In this document: in pieces, positions 58,369-64,000 of the stretch
How the letters are laid out: each line of letters begins with the position of its first letter
How positions within the stretch are numbered: position 1 is the stretch's first letter
Source of the DNA: Glycomyces paridis
Lineage (GTDB): Bacteria > Actinomycetota > Actinomycetes > Mycobacteriales > Micromonosporaceae
Reading direction: 5' to 3'
Length of the DNA stretch: 64,000 nt
Assembly: GCF_004912155.1 (NCBI RefSeq)
Contig: NZ_STGX01000004.1
Location: 62,001-126,000 of the forward strand
Made by a program: the position numbers and the translations under genes
Notes under the pieces: model-generated
Databases searched by the model: none
What the model saw: only the letters and a program-made list of their open reading frames with translations
Told to the model about the DNA's origin: nothing

Positions 58369-60062
58369 GAAGAATCGATGAGATCGCCGACAAGTACGTA
58401 GAGGACGTCCTCGAACTCAGCCCCCTGTACGCCACCTCCCTCGGCGTTCCCGGGCACGACCATGAGCTCGACGACTTCTCCCCCGCCGGGTTCGCGGCCC
58501 AGGCCGAGCTGGAACGCGCGACCATCGCCGCGCTCGAGGCGGCCGAACCGGTCGACGAGCGCGAGCGCATTGCGAAAGAGGCCATCCTCGAACGGCTGCG
58601 GCTGTCGCTGGAGCGCTACGAGGCGGGCGACACCTACCTCGGGCTCAACGTCCTGGCCTCCCCGATCCACGACATGCGCGGCGTCCTCGACCTCATGAAC
58701 ACCGAGGGCGAGGAGGCGGCGAGGAACATCGCGGCGCGCCTGTCCGCGGTGCCCGACGCGGTCGACCAGTACATCGAGACGCTGCGCGCCGAGGCCGCCG
58801 CCGGTCGCGTGGCCGCGAAGCGCCAGATCCTCGAAGTCGCGCAGCACTGCGACAACTGGAACGGCGCCAAGGGCGTCGACACCGACTTCTGGGCGAAGTT
58901 CACCGGCAGCGTGACCATCGACGGCAAGCCGGTCAGCTCCGGGCCGCTGCGCATCGCCTTGGGCAACGGCGCTGACTGGGCGCGGTTCGCGATCACGAAG
59001 TTCGCGGTCTTCCTGCGCGAGGAGCTGGCCCCGCAGGCGCCGGAGAAGGACGCGGTGGGCCGCGACCGGTACTCGCGCGCGTCCCGCTACTTCATCGGCG
59101 CGGACATCGACCTTGAAGAGACGTACGCGTGGGGCTGGCAGGAGCTGGCCCGCATCGAGGCGGACATGCGGGCGACCGCCGAGCGGATCAAGCCGGGCGC
59201 GTCGATCGAGGAGGCCGTCGAGCTCCTCGACGCGGACGAGGCGGAGAACTTCACCGACAAGGAGCTCTTCCGCGACTGGATGCAGGAGCTCGCCGACTCC
59301 ACCATCGCCGACCTCGCGGACAAGCACTTCGACATCCCTGAGCAGATCCGCACGATCGACTGCAAGATCGCGCCGACCGAGGACGGGGCGATCTACTACA
59401 CGGGCCCGAGCGAGGACTTCACCCGTCCGGGGGCCATGTGGTGGTCGGTGCCGGAGGGCCAGAAGCTGTTCGGGAAGTGGCGCGAGAAGTCCACGGTGTA
59501 CCACGAGGGCGTGCCGGGCCACCACCTCCAGGTGGGGCAGACGATGGCGCGCGTGGAGCTGCTCAACCGGTTCCAGCGCCAGATCATGTGGTGCTCGGGC
59601 CACGGCGAGGGCTGGGCGCTCTACTCCGAGCGGCTCATGGACCAGCTGGGCTACTACGACGAGGACCCGGGCGGGCGCCTCGGGATGCTCGACGCGCAGG
59701 CCTTCCGCGCCGCGCGCGTCGTCGTCGACATCGGCCTCCACTGCGAGTTCGCCATCCCCGAGGACAACCCGTTCGGCTGGCGGCCGGGCGAGGAGTGGGA
59801 CGGCGAGAAGATGTTCGAGTTCATGAAGGCGCACACCCGCACCATCGAGGACGACATGCTCAAGTTCGAGCGCAACCGCTACCTCGGCTGGGCCGGCCAG
59901 GCGCCGTCCTACAAGGTCGGCGAGCGCCTGTGGATGCAGGCCCGCGAGGACTACAAGGCGCGCAAGGGCGCCGACTTCAGCCTCAAGCAGTTCCACACCG
60001 ACGCCCTCAACCTCGGCTCGATGGGCCTCGACCCGTTCGCCGACGCCCTGGGCCGCCTGTAG
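58365..60062 (+). CDS. DUF885 metallo-protein (peptidase-like)
   Basis: A 565-residue protein. STVYHEGVPGHHLQVGQTM (about 380-398) is the HExxH-like zinc motif written as HEGxPGHH in DUF885, and HGEGWALYSERLMDQLG (about 418-434) the downstream acidic ligand. The N-terminal 340 residues are helical. DUF885 proteins resemble thermolysin-type peptidases and dipeptidases; substrate unknown. Start ATG overlaps the tyrA stop by four bases, so all three genes are one unit. Confidence 0.85.
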   Translation: MRRIDEIADKYVEDVLELSPLYATSLGVPGHDHELDDFSPAGFAAQAELERATIAALEAAEPVDERERIAKEAILERLRLSLERYEAGDTYLGLNVLASPIHDMRGVLDLMNTEGEEAARNIAARLSAVPDAVDQYIETLRAEAAAGRVAAKRQILEVAQHCDNWNGAKGVDTDFWAKFTGSVTIDGKPVSSGPLRIALGNGADWARFAITKFAVFLREELAPQAPEKDAVGRDRYSRASRYFIGADIDLEETYAWGWQELARIEADMRATAERIKPGASIEEAVELLDADEAENFTDKELFRDWMQELADSTIADLADKHFDIPEQIRTIDCKIAPTEDGAIYYTGPSEDFTRPGAMWWSVPEGQKLFGKWREKSTVYHEGVPGHHLQVGQTMARVELLNRFQRQIMWCSGHGEGWALYSERLMDQLGYYDEDPGGRLGMLDAQAFRAARVVVDIGLHCEFAIPEDNPFGWRPGEEWDGEKMFEFMKAHTRTIEDDMLKFERNRYLGWAGQAPSYKVGERLWMQAREDYKARKGADFSLKQFHTDALNLGSMGLDPFADALGRL

Positions 60063-60071
60063 GCGATCGAT

Positions 60072-60158
60072 CCGCACCGATCATGCGGCATTCGAAGGGA
60101 CGCCGCTGATCGCGTCCGCGCCGATCACGCGCCTTTCGAAGGACCGTCGCTGATCGCG
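60072..60158. repeat. 44-base imperfect tandem repeat, two units
   Basis: The segment 60072-60114 recurs at 60116-60158 with about 80 percent identity; shared blocks are CCGATCA, TTCGAAGG and CGCTGATCGCG. It lies in the 3' region shared by two convergent genes. Confidence 0.7.
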
Positions 60159-60164
60159 AGGGAA

Positions 60165-60187
60165 CCTCACGCGTCACACCCGTGAGG
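60165..60187. repeat. Small inverted repeat
   Basis: CCTCACG (60165-60171) pairs with CGTGAGG (60181-60187). Confidence 0.6.
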
Positions 60188-60200
60188 TACGGCTTGTTGA

Positions 60201-60264
60201 AAGGGGGCGCTGCGTTCGGAACATATCCGTCATTCCGGATATGACCGCAATGCGGCGCCCCCTT
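60201..60264. terminator. Compound bidirectional hairpin
   Basis: Outer arms AAGGGGGCGC (60201-60210) and GCGCCCCCTT (60255-60264) enclose an inner stem CATATCCG (60222-60229) and CGGATATG (60236-60243). It separates convergent genes and has T/A tails on both strands. Confidence 0.75.
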
Positions 60265-60320
60265 CGTCATGCCCTGCCCCGCACCGCCTACCGGCCTCGC
60301 CCCGCCGACCGGCCGGAACC

Positions 60321-61448
60321 TCAGGCCGCGTGGTCGAGCCGCAGGTCCAGCTCGTCCTTGCCGTACCAGGCCCGCAGCCGGTCGGCGCCCCGCCGCAGTG
60401 CCGCGATCTCGGCGGCCGTGAAGCCCCGCGCCCGCCACGTCTCGACCACCAGGCTCTCGCGCTTCGGCGTCGCCTTCCAGTTGCCGATCACCTGCCCGTC
60501 GAGCAGGATCGCCGGATTGAACCGCGGCCGGTCCGGGAACCGCGAGCGCGGCACCGAATGGTGCAGCACCAGGTCCTTCGAATCGGTGTACGAGCACAGC
60601 ATCTCGTCGAAGCCCTGCACGAAGTCGACCACCGGGCCGCCCGCCGCGGCCTCGGGCCGCTCCCCTCCGAAATAGAGCACGCGCCCCGCGGCCTCGACCG
60701 AGGCGAGCCCCAGTTCCTCGATCGCCGCCTTCGCGTCGACCACCTTCAGCGTCGCCCAGCGGGTGAAGTCCTTCACGGTGGCCGGCCCGCGCGAGACGAA
60801 GAACCGCCGCGCCAGCTCCCGCACCGCCTCGCCCCTCGAGATGCGCCCCGCCGGGACCCGCTCGTCGAAGTTCGCGTACGTCTGCTTGCCGCCCTTCGGC
60901 GTCCCCGAGCAGATCGCCTCCCGCAGCTCCGCGTGCGCCAGCATGTGCCCGAGCCGCTGCCCGGTCGGATCCGAGATCCCCGCCTCCGCGAGCACCGCCG
61001 AGGCCTCCTCGCGCGTCAGGTGCCGCGCTCCGGCGGTCGCGTCGGCGAGCACGTCGACGGAGCGGCCGATCGTCCACTCGTCGAACCCGAAGGCCCGGTC
61101 GTTGCCGGCCATGAGCTGCTCGACGCGTTCGGCGCTGGCGGCCAGCATCATCCGCAGGTCACCGGCCGGGACGGTGTGCCAGGTCGGGCGCAGCACATGG
61201 GTGCGCACGACCGCGCCGGAGTCGATGAGGGCGTCCACGGCGGCGGGCCCGGCGAAGGCGAGGGCCTGCGCGTCGGGGACGGCGCGCATCGCGGGGGTGA
61301 GTTTCGAGGGCTGGTACTCCTGGGACTGGACGGCGCCGAGGTGCTCGAACGCGTCCATCGGCGCGGCGAGCCGCTCGCCCCAGAGCCGCTGGGAGTGGGC
61401 GCGCCAGGCGGCGATCGCCCTCGGCGTGAGGTCGGTGGGTGTCGACAT
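60321..61448 (-). CDS. AlkZ-like winged-helix DNA-binding protein (HTH_42)
   Basis: A 375-residue protein. HLGAVQSQEYQPSKLT (about 37-52) carries the QxQ signature of AlkZ-type DNA glycosylases, which unhook alkylated or crosslinked bases. VRTHVLRPTWHTVPAGDLRMML and GRISRGEAVRELARRFFVSRGPATVKDFTRWA are the HTH_42 core, and LLDGQVIGNWK closes it. Probably a DNA repair enzyme or drug-resistance glycosylase of the kind some antibiotic producers keep. Activity on a given lesion is not shown by sequence. Confidence 0.82.
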   Translation of the reverse strand: MSTPTDLTPRAIAAWRAHSQRLWGERLAAPMDAFEHLGAVQSQEYQPSKLTPAMRAVPDAQALAFAGPAAVDALIDSGAVVRTHVLRPTWHTVPAGDLRMMLAASAERVEQLMAGNDRAFGFDEWTIGRSVDVLADATAGARHLTREEASAVLAEAGISDPTGQRLGHMLAHAELREAICSGTPKGGKQTYANFDERVPAGRISRGEAVRELARRFFVSRGPATVKDFTRWATLKVVDAKAAIEELGLASVEAAGRVLYFGGERPEAAAGGPVVDFVQGFDEMLCSYTDSKDLVLHHSVPRSRFPDRPRFNPAILLDGQVIGNWKATPKRESLVVETWRARGFTAAEIAALRRGADRLRAWYGKDELDLRLDHAA

Positions 61449-61596
61449 GCGCTCATGCTAGCGGTCGGCGGCGACGTGAGGCCTCCACCGATCCGTGCGC
61501 GCCGAACGACGCCTGACGCGCACGTGGCGCGAAACTCCTTCGACGAGTGCGCTGACTTGGGTGGACGCGGTTGCGAAGAACAGCCACAATTACGGC

Positions 61597-62286
61597 ATGT
61601 CCCTTCCGAACGCGATCCTCAGGCTCTCGACCGACGTCCTCGCCGACATCAACGACGACGAGCGCTTGGCGTTCGCCTACGCGCACGGTCCCGCCCTGTC
61701 CGGTTTCGGGGAGGACGCCGAACTGGTGTGCGTGTGGGAGACGGACGCGGTCCCCGACGACGCCGACCCCGATGCGGTCCACCTCACCGTGGCCCGCTTC
61801 CAGTCCCTCCTCGAGGCGCTCGACCGCGGCGAGGGCTGGCGCGAGCCCGGCGACGAGGCCCTGCGCGTCATCGCCAGCTTCGCCGAGGGCATCCTCCTCG
61901 CCGACGACTCCGAGCTGGGCTCGAAGGCCCGCGCGGAGGTCACGGAGTTCCCGCAGTCCCTCGCCGACGCCTCGCGCGAGGCCGTCGAGAACGAGGCCGA
62001 GTCCGTGGCGACGCGCCTCGGCGCCGCCGAGGACCCCTGGGAGCTCGCCGAGACCCTCACCGGCGGCCTGCACCGCGCCTACGTGGCCCTGTTCGCCGCC
62101 GGAGGCCACTTCTTCCCCGGCCGCGACCACCGCGCCGAATCCGTCGCGCGCCACCTCCTCGGCGACGAGGTCCCCGAGGCCGAATCCGCGGTCTGGGCGG
62201 CCGCGAGCGCCCCGCCCGCCGAACGCGCCGACCTCCTCCCGGAGGCCTGGCGCCACTTCGCGAAGGTCGTCCTCGACAACTGCTGA
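61597..62286 (+). CDS. Hypothetical acidic protein
   Basis: A 229-residue acidic protein (ATG 61597, MSLPNAILRLSTDVLADIN). Residues 15-60 (ERLAFAYAHGPALSGFGEDAELVCVWETDAVPD) hint at a nucleotidyltransferase-like fold (GS-x-DxD replaced by HGP...GED), but the key Asp pair is unclear. The rest is helical and Ala/Glu-rich, ending AWRHFAKVVLDNC. A tRNA-Arg-like fragment starts right after its stop, so it could be the remnant of an integrated element. Function unknown. Confidence 0.6.
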   Translation: MSLPNAILRLSTDVLADINDDERLAFAYAHGPALSGFGEDAELVCVWETDAVPDDADPDAVHLTVARFQSLLEALDRGEGWREPGDEALRVIASFAEGILLADDSELGSKARAEVTEFPQSLADASREAVENEAESVATRLGAAEDPWELAETLTGGLHRAYVALFAAGGHFFPGRDHRAESVARHLLGDEVPEAESAVWAAASAPPAERADLLPEAWRHFAKVVLDNC

Positions 62287-62289
62287 AGA

Positions 62290-62331
62290 CTTGACTACGG
62301 ATCAGAAAATCGGGGGTTCGAATCCCCCGAA
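62290..62331 (+). pseudogene. Partial tRNA-Arg (anticodon arm to T-arm)
   Basis: TGACTACGGATCAGAA and GGGGGTTCGAATCCC are shared with the intact tRNA-Arg(ACG) 120 bases downstream, in the same order. The 5' half is absent and the 3' acceptor strand does not match. This is the pattern of a displaced tRNA end at an old integration site. Confidence 0.7.
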
Positions 62332-62420
62332 TGCGATGACGCAGGGCACATCCGGATACCCGGTTGCAGATCCGTTTTCGCCCCGGGTAAGGTTATGCCC
62401 GGCCTGCTCAACCGGGCCAG

Positions 62421-62493
62421 GCGCCGCTAGCTCAACGGATAGAGCATCTGACTACGGATCAGAAGGTTGGGGGTTCGAATCCCTCGCGGCGCA
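62421..62493 (+). tRNA. tRNA-Arg(ACG)
   Basis: A 73-base tRNA: acceptor GCGCCGC pairs with GCGGCGC, D-arm and T-arm are intact, and the anticodon loop CTACGGA gives ACG (read as ICG). A terminator follows. Confidence 0.96.
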
Positions 62494-62504
62494 CCGTATA
62501 GAGA

Positions 62505-62530
62505 AAGCCGAGTCTCCGGACTCGGCTTTT
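62505..62530 (+). terminator. Terminator after tRNA-Arg
   Basis: AAGCCGAGTC (62505-62514) and GACTCGGCTT (62519-62528) with a four-base loop and trailing T residues; it also lies at the end of the convergent epimerase gene. Confidence 0.85.
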
Positions 62531-62535
62531 CTCGT

Positions 62536-63537
62536 CTATCGGTCGAGGATTCGGCGTTCCTTTTCTGACGCGATGCCCATCTCCTCGGGGAGCCGGTCCT
62601 TGGTCAGGCCCGTCTCGGTCATCCAGGTCCAGGTGTCGTGGACGGTGTCGGCGATCGGGCGGGTCGTGAGGCCGGCGGCTCGGGCCTTCGCGGAGCTGAC
62701 GTTCCAGGTGCCGGGGGTGGTTCGCCACAGCGGCAGTTCGTTCCATTGGCGCACGCCGTGGGCGGTCAGGACCTCGCTCGGGGTCCACACCAGTTCGGCG
62801 TCGGCGCCGGTTGCCTCGACGCATGATTCGAGGAGGTCCCCGAACGTGGCCTCGCCCGATCCGGCGACGTTGAACGCGCCGTCGAGACCGCGGTCAAGTG
62901 CGGTAAGGGCGAACTCGGCCACGTCCCGGACGTCCACCGGCTGGATACTGCGATCAGGACGCTCGGGGGCCGCGACCCGGCCGCCCTCGGCGATGCGCAG
63001 CAGCCACCAGGGGAGGCGACCGACGTACTCCTCGGGACCGAGCACGACCCCGAGCCGCAGGACGGAGCTGCGCTCGGGCCCGAAGACCTTGAGCACCGCC
63101 CGTTCGCAACCGGCCTTCTGGTACCCGTACCGGCTCGGTCCGTCCTTGACGTCCTCGCCGAAGGTGTCGTCGGCGTCCGGCGGACACTCCAAAATAGGCG
63201 ATTCCTCGGACAGCGCCTCGATCGGCCAGCCTCGGTAGGCCGAGAGCGTCGAGATGAACAGGTACCTGCCCGCCGAAGGTTCCAGGACCGAGGCGACCTC
63301 GAGCACGTTCTGCGGCACGTACCCGGAGACGTCGACGACCGCGTCCCACGTCCCCGACGCGGCGAGCCGCTCCAGATCCGCCCGGTTCCAGCGATCACCG
63401 TGGATCACCTCGGCGCCGGGCAGGTCCGTGCCCGACCTCCCCCGGTTGAACGTGGTCACGCCCCACCCGCGCGCGAGCGCACCGGCCACGATCCCGCGCC
63501 CCACGAACAGGCTTCCGCCCAGGACGAGCAGTCTCAT
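62536..63537 (-). CDS. NAD-dependent epimerase/dehydratase family protein
   Basis: A 333-residue Rossmann-fold protein. LVLGGSLFVGRGIVAGALARG (4-24) is the cofactor loop, DAVVDVSGYVP (about 63-73) the second conserved block, and YGYQKAGCERAV (about 135-146) holds the YxxxK catalytic Tyr/Lys. The closing RPDRSIQPVDVRDVAEFALTALDRG is typical of extended SDRs of the reductase/epimerase group. ATG 63537 follows GAAGGGGTGG. Substrate unknown. Confidence 0.85.
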   Translation of the reverse strand: MRLLVLGGSLFVGRGIVAGALARGWGVTTFNRGRSGTDLPGAEVIHGDRWNRADLERLAASGTWDAVVDVSGYVPQNVLEVASVLEPSAGRYLFISTLSAYRGWPIEALSEESPILECPPDADDTFGEDVKDGPSRYGYQKAGCERAVLKVFGPERSSVLRLGVVLGPEEYVGRLPWWLLRIAEGGRVAAPERPDRSIQPVDVRDVAEFALTALDRGLDGAFNVAGSGEATFGDLLESCVEATGADAELVWTPSEVLTAHGVRQWNELPLWRTTPGTWNVSSAKARAAGLTTRPIADTVHDTWTWMTETGLTKDRLPEEMGIASEKERRILDR

Positions 63538-63634
63538 GAACCACCCCTTCACCTCGAAGTCCCCAAAACCGCGGATAGCGGCACGGCCCCCGATTGTCCC
63601 TCTGATCCCCTTGGCCCGCAACCAACCCATGAAC

Positions 63635-64000
63635 TCACGGGCGGTCGAGGCCGAGGCGGGTGCGTTCGGCGTCGATGATGCGCTGTTCGAGGGGGACCGA
63701 TTCGTCGCCGAAGGTCGCCAGGGCGGTGGCGGTGGCCATCGCGCCGGTGGTCTTCGCTTCGCTGTGGCGGGCGTAGTGCTCGAACAGGAGGTCCTTGTGC
63801 TCCTGGACTTCGCGGATGCGCTCGTCGACGCCGTCCTTGGCGAGGAGGCGGTGGACCTGGACGCGGCGGGTCTGGCCCATGCGGTGGGCGCGGGCGACGG
63901 CCTGCTGCTCGATGCTCGGCTTCCACTGCGGTTCGGCGAGGACCACGACGGAGGCGGCCTGGACGTTGAGGCCCACGCCGCCGGCCTCGATCTGCGCCAG
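63635..64000 (-). CDS. SNF2-type helicase, C-terminal part (5' end outside window)
   Basis: The frame runs to the right edge without a start, so the gene continues. GGVGLNVQAAS and QQAVARAHRMGQTRRVQVHRLLAKDGVDERI are helicase motifs V and VI of SNF2-type DNA translocases (bacterial RapA/HepA- and Rad54-like proteins). The remaining tail (FGDESVPLEQRIIDAERTRLGLDRP) is the normal C-terminal end. These proteins remodel DNA-protein complexes; some belong to defence systems, but the context is cut off. Confidence 0.85.
   Translation of the reverse strand: MAQIEAGGVGLNVQAASVVVLAEPQWKPSIEQQAVARAHRMGQTRRVQVHRLLAKDGVDERIREVQEHKDLLFEHYARHSEAKTTGAMATATALATFGDESVPLEQRIIDAERTRLGLDRP

Overview
This 64-kb window is high-GC actinobacterial chromosome with one integrated conjugative element. 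A complete mycothiol synthase (MshD), a GPP34-family protein, SigJ/ECF41 and HxlR/TetR regulators, frequent GTG starts and a pSAM2-type integrative element all point to Actinomycetota. The genus cannot be resolved from the sequence. Three whole tRNA genes are present (Ser-GCU, Ser-UGA, Arg-ACG), plus a tRNA-Arg-like fragment. No rRNA, CRISPR array or insertion sequence was seen.

Left part (1-19.7 kb): mostly small chromosomal units. These are a TetR tail, an APH-fold kinase, an Imm21-like orphan immunity protein behind a membrane/TPR-like protein, a TetR regulator divergent from a small membrane protein, and an SDR. A lower-GC cassette follows (6.4-10.2 kb): a secreted four-cysteine protein, then an ABC ATPase and a large FtsX-like permease. 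Next come an RDD-like membrane protein, two sulfotransferases, a GPP34 protein, a lipoprotein, a DUF981 protein and a redox group (nitroreductase, aldo-keto reductase, flavin monooxygenase).

Defence candidate (19.7-25.4 kb): a tightly overlapping three-gene operon on the minus strand encodes a winged-helix-like protein, an 1100-residue protein carrying two P-loop ATPase modules (an AAA-like N-terminus and a HerA/FtsK-like C-terminus), and an AIPR-family protein whose N-terminus looks like a PD-(D/E)XK nuclease. The architecture suggests an anti-phage or anti-plasmid system and is the strongest novelty candidate in the window.

Middle (25.5-35.8 kb): cupin, hxlR-trx pair, DUF2786 protein, metallo-hydrolase divergent from a TetR regulator, an NDH2-like oxidoreductase with a SigJ/ECF41 sigma factor behind a matching promoter, an ABC exporter, a cold-shock gene with a long leader, an AraC-type regulator and a VOC protein.

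Integrated element (35,864-47,183): bounded by a 62-bp direct repeat that is the 3' part of tRNA-Ser(GCU). It carries int-xis-repSA, a PycTM-like membrane protein, an SpdB-like membrane protein, a TraB/FtsK translocase, a run of small overlapping genes, an orphan methyltransferase and a KorSA-like GntR repressor. Repeats of CGTATA/GTATAC at exact 14-bp spacing sit before both the transfer operon and the repressor gene, so the element appears to have one shared control switch.

Right part (47.2-64 kb): CPBP protease, FhuF-like iron reductase behind an IdeR-type iron box, mshD, NUDIX protein, phosphate transporter with its DUF47 partner, dinG with an AI-2E-type permease, a GroES-like/tyrA/DUF885 run after a 9-bp tandem repeat, an AlkZ-like protein, an epimerase and the 3' end of an SNF2-type helicase gene that leaves the window.
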